Origin: Eopsaltria australis
Lineage: Eukaryota > Chordata > Aves > Passeriformes > Petroicidae
Assembly: GCA_034509425.1 (NCBI GenBank)
Contig: JAVTVJ010000951.1
Location: forward strand, 124,001-188,000
Direction: 5' to 3'
Length of the DNA: 64,000 nucleotides
Program-made: the position numbers and the translations under genes
The notes under the pieces: model-generated
Database searches by the model: none
What the model was told of the DNA's origin: nothing
Seen by the model: the letters and a program-made list of their open reading frames with translations, nothing else
Part shown: positions 1 to 11,728 of the stretch, piece by piece
Position numbering within the stretch: the first letter of the stretch is position 1
Layout of the letters: the number at the start of each line of letters is the position of its first letter

Positions 1-959
1 CTGACATCCAAACTAAATCAAAGTCCTATTTTGATTCTCCAAATTGTGTCACTTAAGCTGTTCTGTTACCGGAAATGGAAATAGAATGGTATATAAAAAT
101 AGTTGTCCAATTAAAGGTAGCTTCAAGTAGAATGTTTTATTTTATCCATGGTTCTGATTTGTCCCGCAAGCTGGGTGTAAAAGTTATCCTTTAAGTGATA
201 GTTGGAATTGAATTTCCAAAATGTTTTGGAACATTGACAGACTTCTGATGCTGAAGTTGAAGGAGAAATCATTGCCTTAAACCTAGTTTCTGAAGTAAAT
301 GCCTGGATATCTGTCATTCCTGCACCTCCTTCCAACTCTGCTGGCAACTTCTCTACAGGTAGCCAGTTTCACTTTGCTTTTGCAGAGAGATAGCAGCCTC
401 AGAAATACCTGAGAAAATATGTATTTCACAAAACAGCTACAAGTTTTGTGGAAATAATGCTGTCTTATTTGAGAGGACATTTTAGGACTAACTGGACACA
501 AGGGAGTTCACATCACCAAGTGTTACAACAAATGAAGTAGATATAAAAACTTCACCCATAATATGTACTTTCCACAGACAGAGAAATAATTTTCCAGACA
601 AAGAAAGTATGTGGGTGTATATTACAGACATCTTACTGTGTTACTTTAGGCTGTTGTTTACAGCACACTGATTTTTTTTTTCAGTTTTTCCTCTTAGGAA
701 AAAAATAATGTAAGGTCTGCCGTGCTGGATAGGCTTTTGGTTCTGCCACCAGGCCCCTGTGCTGATTCTCTGCTGATTGCAAGTATTTGTGCCCCAACTT
801 AGGGCTCCATAAGCATATCTCTGGTGCAGATGCCTGTAGACTATCAGTCTCAACTATTGAAGCAGCATATTGGCCCTTTCCTCCTGAGCTTTGTCCCCCA
901 GCGTCAGACAGGCACAACATAAAAGTCTTTTTTCCTCTCCATAAAACTTGTGGTAAAGG
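1..959. other. AT-rich non-coding DNA, nothing recognised
   Basis: No long reading frame, RNA gene or known repeat could be supported here. Short frames of 70 to 96 codons occur on both strands but have no recognisable motif. The stretch ends where a minus-strand LTR-like repeat begins near 960. Confidence 0.5.
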
Positions 960-2658
960 CTTGAGTTGCACAGTTTGGGAACAAGGTTGGTGTCGTGGTT
1001 TTAGTTTGTTTATTCAGGTTTGTGGCTAAATGCCAGCACACTTACTTAAATTTACTTGATTGCTTGTTGTGAGATAAGGATTAGGAGTAGGCAAAGCAGG
1101 CTTAAACTTTATAAAGTACAAAGAAGTTTTATTAATATATCTAAGACAAAGGGAAAAAAGAAAAAAAAACTCAAGAAAAAAAAAAAACCAGAACAAACTC
1201 TCCAGACTACCTCTCCTTCCCCACCTCTCCATTTCATTCTCCCTGACAACATACAAAAGACAACACTTTGACTTCCAGTCAGTTTACTACCTCAGAAACA
1301 GCTCTTGTTCTAGTTCATTTATGGAGAGAAGTTTCTTTTGCTTACACCATGGATTTTCTGTAAGAAAAATACAGTTTTTATGGGTCTTCTGCTTCACCAT
1401 TAACCGCCGCCCGGAGTAAAGTCCAACTTAATGGTGGATCTCTCCCACACTAGTAGCCTTCTCACAGCCACTATGGTGGGTTATGAACAGTCCACAGGGT
1501 ACTTGTTTTAAGGATGCCCAGCTCAATTGCAGCAACAAAGAAAATCTCTTTTTCTGTGCTTAGCAGCACAGGTTCTCTTGACAACTCAGGTTCTCTAGCA
1601 TTCTCCCTGGGACCAGGGCTCTGAGTCACAGGTTCTCCTCTCTCTTGGTTCTAGTTTCTCATCAGGCTGTACTTTTTCAACACTTACTTGTCTGTACTTA
1701 GGTATTTCAGTTCATTGGCTGCAATAAGAACCTCACATCCCCCTTTGGACTATATCTTCATATATTACAGAGAATTTATTAGCTCAGTTCCCAACCATGG
1801 TTCTCCAAAAGAGTTTTCAGCTTCACTCTTGAAGCAACTTCCCATGCACCTCCCTCTAGGTATCAGTTCTGCTTTCCTCACTGACTGTAAAGTCTCTGCG
1901 CTGCACTATGTAGATGTCTTTACTCGTTCCTCTCTCTGCGAGGAAGGATGGATGTCTGTGAGTTTAGTCCAGGCATGGAGAGAGTTAATCTCTGTCTCTC
2001 TCTCTCCGGCAGTGTGAAGATCACGTGCTCTTTGCCGGGCTGCTTGAACAGGTCCGAGCTGGATGCCAGACGCTCTCAAGAGTCTTTGCCTGGCTCTGCC
2101 AAGCTGGCTCGGCCTGGTAGGGCCATCTGGGCCCGGGGTGACAGGGCAGGGCCTGGCCCGAGCTGGATGGAGTCCGACCCGGTCCTTGCCTGGCCCGGCT
2201 CTCCCTCTTGTGTAGCTGACACACCGGCTGAGCTGGATTTGCTGAAAATTCCAATCGTTTCCTCCCCCATGCCTGCCCGGCTGCAGCGGCACGGCTGCCG
2301 TAAAAACCTCCCTTCCCCCCCCCATCCCTCCTTTGGAAAGGCGGGGGAGGGGGAGGGGGGGGGGGGAGGGGGGGGGAAGCGCTTGGGCCTCACCAGTGAG
2401 AGAAGCAGGAGCTGCTCCTCTCTACACAGCAGCAGCAGGTCCAAAGAGGAAGAGCGTCAGAGAGTCTCTGCTTATATATGGTTTTTTTCCTTGAAGGCGG
2501 ACCAACTTTTTAATTGGTTTACCTACCTATCAATTCTTAAAACTACCTGATTATTGGCTCTCTCTCTCGCAGGAAGGAAGTTGTATTCCTTCCTGCATTC
2601 CTGCAGCACAGATCACTTCCTAGATTTTGACCCCTCTAGCCTAACCCAAGACAGTTGG
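960..2658 (-). repeat. LTR-like interspersed repeat, minus strand, copy 1
   Basis: This segment shares blocks with 2659-4430 and 29837-31560. Shared signatures include gttgtgagataaggatta near 1066 and a polyadenylation-like AATAAA on the minus strand near 1133. At the far end a minus-strand TATA-like box lies near 2475, and a GC-rich stretch lies between them. This order fits a long LTR read on the minus strand. The left edge is approximate. The right edge is set by the start of copy 2. No target duplication was found, and there is no internal retroviral coding sequence, so a solo LTR or LTR fragment is most likely. The family was not identified. Confidence 0.55.
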
Positions 2659-4430
2659 TGTTACAGTTATGAGGTTTGGGGATCAAAATTAGGTATAAAC
2701 ATTAATTCTGTAGTCAAGATTATTTGATTTTGTTGTGAGATAAGGATTAATAGTAGGCAAAGCAGGCTTATACTTAAAGGAATAAAAAAAAAAAAAAAGG
2801 AATTTTATTAACAGACTTAAAATAGGAATAATAATTAGGCATCAATACCAAACCCTTTAGAACACTCTTTTCCCCTCCCCACCTTTTCCATTTTCTTTCT
2901 TACTGACCATATAAAAGGTAACACTTCAACTTATAGTTAATCCACCATTTCTGGAACAAAACAGTTTTCTTAATTTACGTAGAGAGAGAAACTTTCTTTT
3001 GTTTTATCATGTTGACCCCCATAGGATACATAGTTTCCATGGTTATTAGCTTTCTAGTAAGCAATCATCCCCTTGAAGGGAGACATTTGCTTCTCCAGAC
3101 CCCTTCCCATTTCAGTAGCTTTCCCAGGGCTACTACCAATGGACATATGATGGTTATTGAGGTGTTCTTTTTGGGAGCAAATGTTTCTATTACAGTGACA
3201 ACGACATCCCCTTACTTCATCATCAGCAACACAAGTCTTCTTCTACTGTTTCCTGGGGCGAGGAAAAAAAATCTTATACGCAAAAGTCTCAGTCCACTGC
3301 TTACAACTTAGAACTTTACATTCCCTTTTTCTCACCTCTTTTAGACTATTAGTCATATATTACAGGGTATATTACAGCCAACTTTATCAACATGTTTTTG
3401 CAAGAGAACTTCCAGCATTAAAGCACTCCTCATCTCTTCCTTCTTTGAAAATAAGCTTGGTTATATTCATTAACTTAAAGTCTCTATGTTGTGCCTTTCG
3501 TAGGTGCCTTCATTTTGTGCTCTTTCTGTGTGGGAGAGAGAAATGAATGCTCCCAAAGTCCCATTTTGATATTAGAAAAGGAACAGTTAATTTGTCTTTT
3601 GGCTGGGTGCTGGTCACGTGGCTTTCACCCGCGTGGTTTGAATGTTATAAGTTCGTGCTTGAACTGGAAGAAAAATCCTGCTTGTGCTGCCCCCCCATCC
3701 AAGCTGTGTTTTAGTCGTGAGGGCCCGGCGGGACTGCGCTCGTACTGTAAAGAGTTAGTTCAGGCTTCTTTTCTGCGCCGGGCCGCCCGTGGCTGCCCGG
3801 ACGGATTAATGTCTGAGCTGCGTAAGAGGAGCCCAGTCTAAGCTCCCTCTCTCCGTCCGGCTGTGCGGCCGGAGCCCGGTCCAAGCTCCTCTCTCTCTCT
3901 CTCTCATGCTGAGTTCACTGAGGAGCTAACCGGGTAGGGCGCGCCCGAGGTCCACAGGGTCCGACCCCAAAACCTCTTCCCGCCGGGCCGCGCTGCACAG
4001 AGGGGACCAGCTTGGCCCAGGCTAGGCAAACGGAGACGGCGAAGTTCTTTGGCTAAGAGTAGCAGAAATAAAGCAGCTTGAGTTTTCTCTCTCTCTCTCC
4101 TCCTCCTCCCCCCCCCACACCATGAGGGTTGGCAGCCCCAGGCCATGTGGCTTGGGGAGACCTTACCCAGCTGGTGTGGAGGGGAGGAGAGCGGCGTCTT
4201 TTCTCAGCAAACTGGAAGCCTGAAAGAGAGCTTCTTCAGGTGTTCTCCTGGTTTTATGAGTTTTTATGTAGGCAGAGTTTTATGCCGGCTACCTCATTTC
4301 CGACTCCACCTCCTCTTTCTACACCAAGAATTTTTAACAGCAATTACTCCATTACAGTTGGGATGAAATTACAGAGCACAGTTGCAGTCAGTACTTAGCA
4401 CCTTGTTCTCTCACCAAGACATGACATTCA
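2659..4430 (-). repeat. LTR-like interspersed repeat, minus strand, copy 2
   Basis: The segment starts with tgttacagttatgaggtttg, which lines up with tgttgcggttagaggtttgg at the start of copy 3 (29837). It repeats the gttgtgagataagg block near 2733 and the minus-strand polyadenylation-like block after the A-run near 2790. It ends in a GC-rich part with a CT-rich run (about 3890-3905) resembling the distal part of copy 3. It lies head to tail directly after copy 1. The right edge is uncertain by some 100 bases. Coding potential is absent. Confidence 0.55.
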
Positions 4431-5039
4431 TGGGATGTTAGCCAGCTTGGGAGTGACCATGTCATGGGCAGTCTTCCTGATCCTGGAGATTAATCCTCTC
4501 TTTCTGCCAGTAAATGTGTTAGACCTGATGTCATGCTCACTCCTTGAGGCAAGTGTGGCATCACTGGCTGATGCTTCCTGCTGTCATTGTATTTCACCTT
4601 TTCTCTTTATTATTCTTTTAGTTGTCTTCATCTTCCACTCTGAATAAATTTTTAGATCTTAAACATTGCATCATAAAAAGTGTGTAATTGTGCATATGTT
4701 TCAGTAAGCCTATGGCTTCATGCATGTTTCCATGATGGAATATACAATCCTGTTCTTAGATACAGGACTGGAACAGATTGCAGACTGAAGAATTAAATGC
4801 TTTGCCCAGACATGGCCTTTATGAAAAATATTGTAAGTTTGCTATCAATTGTTGAAGTTCCTGGGTTGCAGTTGCATTGGTTTGGAAAGTGCTTTCAGTT
4901 TATAAACCCTTCAGCTCTCTATGTACAAATACTGTTGTGTCTAGGGATATTTTTGTAATTTTTGGAAATCTAGGAACAAAGTAGCTTCTATGAAGCTGAT
5001 TCAGATATTTTACTCACTATAAATACCTTTCATTTTCAG
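4431..5039. other. Non-coding DNA upstream of the LLPH-like exon
   Basis: No gene or repeat was recognised. The last bases form a pyrimidine-rich tract ending in ttttcag, a good splice acceptor for the exon that follows, so part of this stretch may derive from an LLPH intron. No upstream LLPH exon was found. Confidence 0.4.
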
Positions 5040-5203
5040 ATGACTGCAAAATGGAGCTGGATAATAAACAAAACAAAAAAACTCTTCTAGACCAGCACGG
5101 ACAGTACCCAATATGGACGAATTCCAGGCAAAAAAAGAAGCTTAAGGCTCAGTGTGTTGAAGGGAAAAAAAAATCAAAATTGGCCAAAGGCCTCATCTGG
5201 TAA
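5040..5203 (+). pseudogene. LLPH: LLPH-like terminal coding exon, isolated and diverged
   Basis: An open stretch of 53 codons runs from a splice acceptor (AG at 5038-5039) to a TAA stop at 5201-5203. It contains the segment [14 protein letters not shown], which I recognise as the conserved C-terminal part of LLPH, a small basic nuclear/nucleolar protein. After it come a lysine-rich stretch and an ending KGLIW, close to the family's typical last residues. The exon starts in split-codon phase, as expected for an internal junction. Between these conserved blocks the sequence departs from the family (for example a Cys-Val-Glu stretch in the basic region). No first exons are visible upstream. The acceptor argues for a genomic duplicate with intron rather than a processed retrocopy. 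Decay versus a living diverged copy cannot be settled from this window. Confidence 0.65.
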
Positions 5204-5285
5204 AATCAGTTTTGTAAGATCATGAATATTTTATTTAACAAAATAATTTTACCTCATAAGTTCATGAGATTTTGTGCTTGGTCAC

Positions 5286-5984
5286 TGTGGCAGGACCTCT
5301 AACCCCCCACCTCCTTCTCCTGTGTGTCACAGATAACGGGTGCATGAAGAGATAACCCAAGGGCACAAAGGCCCAGCAGGGGTCATCTCTGGCACCAAAA
5401 GGGCTCAAGCCTCAGCTAAGAATTTACATCTTAGCCTGCAGAGCTGATGTGGAGAGAGATAAAAGAAAAATTACTGACTTGAGAGCCACAGTTTTACACT
5501 ATAAAAGATACATGAACTATCACTGAGGCAGAAGCCTCTTACATCCTGAAAGTGTTCGAAGTTTCTCCCCGAAGTCTGGACGCAGGTTTCGTGGTTACTT
5601 CTCTGGAGATTGAGGGAAAGGATCTCGATGTGCTACACCAGCCATTGGATGGTAAGATACATTGAATCCTAAGCTTATACTATTTCTTTGCTAGCTGTAA
5701 GTGAAAAAGGTACCATTGTCATGCACTGTATGTTATCTACTAGTTCTTTCTTTTTGTTTTATTCCTGTGTAGTATTGGTTTACTTTAAGCCTTATGTCTG
5801 TTAGTTTCCTCATCTATTAATAAATGATTCATTCTATAATAGACAGAATCAGTCATCATTAAAAGAACTTACACACGAGAGTGGGGTTTTGGTGTGCTGG
5901 TTACCTCAATAAAGTTACTGCCTGCTGCCAGAGGCCTGGGCAAAAGGCAAGAACTGATCTAAACTCCCACATCCATTCGTGACA
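5286..5984 (+). mobile_element. Solo LTR, family of provirus A, TSD gtcac
   Basis: The 699-bp element starts TGTGGCAGG and ends CGTGACA. It is flanked on both sides by the perfect 5-bp duplication gtcac (5281-5285 and 5985-5989). A TATA-like cactataaaag lies near 5498 and AATAAA near 5819, giving a U3-R-U5 layout on the plus strand. The same sequence, clearly related throughout, forms the 5' LTR of provirus A at 8061-8761. With one LTR and intact duplications it is a solo LTR left by LTR-LTR recombination. A 5-bp duplication fits class III or some class I ERVs. Confidence 0.93.
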
Positions 5985-5989
5985 GTCAC

Positions 5990-8060
5990 TGAGTATAATT
6001 TGTTGTGTTGAATGAATTTTTGAAAAGACTATTCGGCCAGCAAATAAGGAAAGAAATAGCAGCTTGATGTCTGCCAAACTTACAAAGCAAGCTGAGTGCC
6101 TTTGAATAGACTAATTGCCTATGGTTATCTGTTTTCTTGGGGGATGAGGGTCTCCATCTTTTATGCTGTGCACACCAAAAACAGTAAAGAAAATCCTTAA
6201 AGTAATTAAACCAAATGTTTTTGTACTGTGGTATTTTTCAGTGTAAGTTGTCTTTTAGTAAATATAACCAAAGGATTCTGTAAACACGCTGTATCCTTTA
6301 AACCCTTCTCTAAAATTTGTTGCACTGACTTGCATTGCTTTTAACATCTGATAATTAACAAAAATGTATTTTCATATGTAACTCCAAAGTTTTTATGCTG
6401 AAACACCACTGAGGCCTCATGAAAATTCTGCAGGTAAAATGAGAAAGTGTCAGTCTGACATAAATTCACAAAGAGAACCACAAAATATTTCACTGCTGTC
6501 TGCAACAGAAATATTGTAAGAACTAAATAAGTGAAAATACAACTGATTCTTTTATTATTAAAATGAGAGAATGCAAATGCATAGAATGGAAATAAAATAG
6601 TTTTATTTAAGATATTTTCCAAGTTTTAGTAAAGTAAATGAGAATTTTCCTTTCCATATGTATTTTCAGTAGCCCTTTATTCCTCTTAAAATGGTACTTA
6701 CCTATCCTGCTTTACAATGTATGCATAGGATAAAATACTGCATGATTGTGTAACAGATGCCATTTATGTGATTAGCTGCGGTTGGGTGCGTATTACTTGG
6801 CAATTACATGTGATGACAGATGCAAGGGGTAGTTGCCCTGAAAGCTTGTGTTTTTAAAATGTCTCTCATTTCAAGGGTGGAAATTACAGTACCAACCCTG
6901 CAGTATGTTGCCTTTTCAAGTACCGGTCATGGATAGAGGGCATGACTTTTGTCCAGCTTCATCCAAGATGAGATCCACATTCCGTAATTACCCACAAATT
7001 GTGATTTGTATCTGTTGTGATAACTTGGGCATGGGAAAGAAGATCTATTCTTTTAACTACATTAGGTTGTAGTATGCTAAAATCTAGTAAGAACAACTCA
7101 GTGTGATAGAAAACTAAGTTTTTCTGGAAAAATACAATGTGTTTATTAGTATTATTAGGGGAAAGGTACATAATAAACTACAAAGACATTAAAGGAAAAA
7201 CCAATGTGTCTTCTATTTTCACATAAATTGACAGTTAATGACTTGGTAAGATATATAGGTCACATATTACCAAATTATATGTCATTAATAACTTTGTACT
7301 TTAAAAATATTTCCATTAAGTTGATAAAAGCCCTGCTAGTTGATAAAAACAGCTGCTGCTGCCAATTTTTTTGGTCTTACTAGATAAATGGATCTAGATT
7401 TTGGTATCAAACTTATCTAAATGTTAGCATGTAGATTAGGACTACTTTAAAATTGATTCATGTGAAGGAAAGTGTTTATGAATGTGTTAAACCAGGAATG
7501 GAATGGAATGAACAGTCAGATTGTATTTATTTACGATTGTAACAATGTAGGCTTTATTTTGCTTGATACATGCTCTGGGGAGTTGAGAAGGGGAGCTTCT
7601 TGGGCTTAAGAGTGAAAAAAACAATTGGTTTTTTTTTCTACAGAGTAAGCACAGTGCTATTTTTGACATGTTGTTTGTAAATCAGATGACTTTCAAGCAG
7701 CTCCCGGTGGGAAAGCAGACTGCTTTTCTTGAGTGGAGATGATCAAACTGGCAAAGTACCCCTATTCAGATGCACAGCTTCAGAGTCAGGTTATTCTTGT
7801 TCTTTAGGTGCACAGCCATCCTCTGCCTCATCTTCATCGAGCCTGCCACTGCTGCACTTGGCTTATGCTGTCCTCTCTCTGGAGGTGTTTCACTACTGCC
7901 TCCTTTGCAAGAGAAAATGACCTTCATACCTGAATAGTCTTCCTTATTTGTGCTTTTATGACCTAAACCTGAGCTTCGTTGTACAGATTTATTAGTCAAC
8001 TGCTTTTGTGACCAGATAAATAAAGAATTTGAATCTCAAGTGAAAGATGGCAGATGCTTC
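5990..8060. other. AT-rich non-coding DNA, nothing recognised
   Basis: This is the interval between two copies of the same LTR family. Only short frames occur, none with a known motif. A 77-codon minus-strand frame at 7766-7999 and a 63-codon plus frame at 7729-7920 overlap each other and were not accepted as exons. No repeat boundary was recognised. Confidence 0.5.
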
Positions 8061-8761
8061 TGTGGCAGGACCTCTACCTCCCTCACCTCCTCCTCCTGTG
8101 TGCCACAGATAATGGGTGCATAAAGAGATAACCCAAGGGCACAAAGGCCCAGCAGGGGTCATCTCTGGCGCCAGAGGGCTCAAGCCTCAGATAAGAATTA
8201 ACATCTTAGTCTGCAGAGCTGATGGAAGGAGAGATAAAGAAAAATTACTGACTTAAGAGTCATGGTTTTGCACTATAAAAGATACACGAGCTAACACTGA
8301 GGCAGAAGTCTCTCACACCCTAAACGTGTTTGAAGCTTCTCCCTGAAGTTTGGACGCAGGCTTCGTGGTTACTTCCCCAGGGATTGAGGGAAAGGATCTC
8401 TCTGTGCTACACCAGCAATTGGATGGTAAGATACATTGAATCCTAAGCTTATACTATTTCTTCGCTAGCTGTAACTGAAAAGGTACCATTCTCGTGCACT
8501 GTATATGTTAAACTACTAGTAGTCTTCCTTTTTGTTTTATTCCTGTGTAGTATTGGTTCGATTTTAGGTCTTATATCTGTTAGTTTCCTCATCTATTAAT
8601 AAATGTTTCATTTTATAATAGACAGAATCAGTCATCATTAAAAGAACTTATACACAAAAGTGGGTTTTGGGGTGCTGGTTACCTCAATAAGGTTACTTCC
8701 TACTGCCAAGGCCTGGGCAGAAGGCAAGGACGAATTTTAACTCCCATATCCATTCGTAACA
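8061..8761 (+). mobile_element. 5' LTR of provirus A
   Basis: The 701-bp LTR starts TGTGGCAGG and ends CATTCGTAACA. It matches the solo LTR at 5286-5984 over its length, including TATA-like cactataaaag near 8271 and AATAAA near 8597. The sequence just after it, tttggcgtactcgaggcagg (8764-8783), sits where a primer binding site belongs, although I could not assign a tRNA. A gag-like frame then begins. No matching 3' LTR was found, because the element is broken in env at 15473. The 5' flank is gcttc. Confidence 0.88.
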
Positions 8762-8783
8762 ATTTTGGCGTACTCGAGGCAGG

Positions 8784-9641
8784 ATGATGATATATGATTC
8801 AAACAATCAGAATAAAGACTTATCAAACTGTTTACGGTGGCACAGTGTTAGTCCTCTTCCAGTGCACAACTGGTTTGAGTGGGAAAAATTCCAGAACATA
8901 ACTGGAGAAAATGTAATTGCTCTTGCACTTGCATCATGTTTAAAAGCTGCATGTGAGTGGTGAAAAGAAATAAGAGAACATGACAAATTAAAACAAGAGC
9001 TGAGAGAATCCAAGGAAATAACCAAAACCTTGGAAGAAAAATTGGAATTAACATCACTGAAAACCCCTGACTCTGTGGATGTTAAAGAAATTCCAGAGTT
9101 GACAACATCACCTGGGGATGAAAATGATGATATTCAGAAAAACTCTGATGAAATTGGTGATTCAAATGTTGAATTACATCCTAACCAAAACACCAAACCT
9201 CTACCTCTTAAAGAGAGAAGAATTCCAGAACTTAAATTGAAATCCCTAATTAAAACTGAACTCTCCGAGGGACCCCAAGGTGATCAAAGGAAAAATATGT
9301 TCACATCATCTCCCTGCAATTCGCTACCATCACCAAATCTCCAGGAAAAGTATAAACATCTGAGGAGATTTTATTTCACAGGGAAAAAAGAAATATTATG
9401 GGATGATATAAAAAGTTTTGGATTCTGGGCTGTGAGTATGCTGCTAAATCATGAACCAAACCCTCCTGACTTAATAAGCACACACGGGCCAGGAGGAGCA
9501 ATGCAGTCAGCTAAAAATACCTCTGTTGCTGCTGCAAAAAATCAACTGTTTGCACATAAAACACAAACCTGCAGATGTATGTATCTCAAACGCTGCAGAG
9601 ATGATGCTTACCTTACTGAAAAAAACCTCCAAATGTGCTAA
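8784..9641 (+). pseudogene. gag-like remnant of provirus A
   Basis: A frame of about 286 codons opens with two ATGs only 23 bases after the 5' LTR. It is interrupted by a single in-frame TGA near 8961, after which it is open to a TAA at 9639-9641. The N-terminal part contains Trp/Phe-rich residues (NWFEWEKFQN). It is followed by a charged, coiled-coil-like stretch (KLKQELRESKEITKTLEEKL). The C-terminal part is Cys-poor and has no zinc knuckle. Position right after the LTR and primer-site region is the main reason to call it gag. I do not recognise the domain from sequence alone. No later complete gag end is visible, so it is probably truncated by a frame change. Confidence 0.6.
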
Positions 9642-10480
9642 GATTGTTCAGTAGAGAAATGGATAAGTATCCTTAGCTCCATTTGGATAGTTGGGGGAGG
9701 AAAAGCGATAATTCAAAGCCTTCCTCTCACAGAGAAAAAAAAAACAAACAAACCCTAACACTTCTTTACAGCAGAGAAAAACCCTAAGGCTGGACCCTCA
9801 AACCAGCTTCCCCACATTCCTGCATGTTAACAACTTCTAACTACTCTTATCTCTTTAGTGAGAACAGAGAAAACCTTTAAAAATTTGTAACTAACACCAA
9901 AGTTTGAAATCTCTTTCAAATACTCCTACAGGAGCCAAAAATCTAAATTTGAGTTTTAAAAGAAATAAAATTAGAATTAGTTAAACTAACTCTAATGAAA
10001 AATGTTATCTCTTACACTACTAAAATCTGTTTTGGTATAATTAAAACCTTTCCACTACAGGTGTCCCCAGTGCATTTACACATAGCAGTTTGCATGCTGA
10101 CTGCCTTCAATGCCAAATTCCCTTTTTGGAAGGTAAAATTCCTGGATTTTTTTCTGTGGCGACCAAAAACAGAGTTCACTCAAATACTTTGACTTTTCTT
10201 TTAGTGTGCATCTGTGTGCATAAAAATTGCCTGTGTGCTTGTGTGTGTATGTGTGTGGCTGCCAAGTTCCAAACAGTGAAACAGCAACTTCAGAGATGCA
10301 AATTGACATTGCTAAAGTGAGAGATAGACAATAGAAACTCAACTTCTCCTGCCTAGAGAAGTCAAACCAGTTTTCTCTATCTCTCAATCCCCCAAACTCT
10401 ACTTGCTTGCAAAGACAAAATTTACATACAAAAAGCATGGCAAATACTAGTGGTATCTCACTCTACAACAGAATTAGTTA
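9642..10480 (+). other. Provirus A interior, unrecognised
   Basis: This should hold the end of gag and the protease of provirus A, but no aspartic-protease motif or zinc knuckle was found. It is A-rich with many stops. A short TG-rich microsatellite lies at about 10225-10258. It is probably badly decayed or partly deleted. Confidence 0.5.
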
Positions 10481-11728
10481 ATGAATACCACTGCCTTCCC
10501 TTCAGATCCCAAAATAAAAAAAATCAACCTCCTAAAAATGGCCCCAATATTACCTGTCTCAACTGTAACTAATGTCAAACAATACCCTATACCCCTTGTG
10601 TTGCGGTGGTTCGGAACCAGGAAGGAAGAGGACTTCCGGTGGCATGTTCCACGGACAGAGAGTTTCTCCCCGAAGCTCCCAAAGGCAGTGGTTTGGACCA
10701 CCAAGCCACGAACCCCAAGTTCCTGCTATTGGTTCCTTGATTTGTCTGTTATGTTTCCCCGCTCTGGGAAATTCCCTGTCACTCCATTGTTCATTCGTTG
10801 TTCTCTCTTTCCCCCTCCCCTCCCTAAACCCCATTTGATCATGTACCCCAGCCCCTCCCCTGTATTGCCCCTCTGCCCTCAGCTTATTGGATGTTGTTCC
10901 TCCCTTAAATACCGATGTAATAAGATGTTCTGGGCTCTTGGACCATGTGCTCCCTTTGGAGGCAATAAACCTACCGAAATCATATACCAAGAGACCTCCT
11001 TCTCTGGAAGTTCTTTGCGGTCTCACCACGCTCCGAGGGCAACATCTCCTCAGACCGAAACGCGGAGTAGCTGTGCCCGCAGTAGGCACTCCGAGGAAGT
11101 CTTCCCGATCGCAAACGACTTCCTAGGGTAGCGCTAGTGCTCCACCGCTGGTACCAGGGTGGGACCGAAGCAGGGAACGCTACACCCTTGCAGCCAAACA
11201 AGGAATAACTAAAGTAATTAAAAATTTAGAACAGAGGGACATCATATTTAGAACACACTCTGCATACAGCTCCCCTGTCTGGCCAGTGAAAAAACCAGAT
11301 GGGAGCTGGCGTTTAACAGTTGATTACCGGAGACTTAACACAAACACAGAGCCTTTGACACAAACACAGGGCCTTTGACTGCAGCTGTCCCAAACATTGC
11401 AAATCTCACTGCTACACTGCAAACATCAGCACACAAGTGGATGGCAGTGTTAGACATAAAGGACATGTTTTTTATGGTACCTATTCAGGAAGAAGAAAAA
11501 CACAAATTTGCATTTACTTGGGAAGGAACACAATACACGTTTAATCGTCTTCCCCAGGAATATAAACACTCTGCAACTATCACTCACAATGCTTTAGCAG
11601 AACTCCTTCAGCAAATAAAAATCCAGGAAGGAGTACAGCTTTACCAATACGTTGATAATGTGTTAGTGGGGGGGGGGGGGGAGGGGGAAGAAGAAAACAC
11701 AGTGAGACTTACAGCACAAGACATATAG
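10481..11728 (+). pseudogene. pol (reverse transcriptase) of provirus A, split by a solo LTR
   Basis: The N-terminal RT part runs to 10598 and resumes at 11191 in the same frame once the inserted LTR and one target copy are discounted. It carries typical RT features such as SSPVWPVKKPDGSWRLTVDY. A tandem 20-base duplication near 11345-11383 (acaaacacagagcctttgac, repeated with one change) shifts the frame. The palm continues from about 11375 with VLDIKDMFFMVPI and the catalytic-box region YVDN in place of YVDD, so an essential aspartate is lost. A G-run near 11670 follows the box. Sequence style is gammaretrovirus/ERV1-like. It cannot encode a working enzyme. Confidence 0.85.
10599..11184 (+). 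mobile_element. Solo LTR inside pol of A, TSD cccttg
   Basis: The 586-bp element begins TGTTGCGGTGG and ends ACGCTACA. It has perfect 6-bp duplications cccttg at 10593-10598 and 11185-11190. A TATA-like ttaaata lies near 10904 and AATAAA near 10966. The 6-bp duplication and the opening resemble the ERVK-like LTRs elsewhere in the window (33162, 61413). It interrupts the RT reading frame of provirus A, so it is younger than A. Confidence 0.95.

Noticed and set aside
1948..2550. 200-codon plus-strand frame
   Set aside because: It lies antisense in the GC-rich part of a minus-strand LTR-like repeat and has no known domain.
7729..7999. Overlapping 63- and 77-codon frames as a possible host exon
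   Set aside because: No recognised motif, no convincing splice sites, and both strands are open over the same bases.
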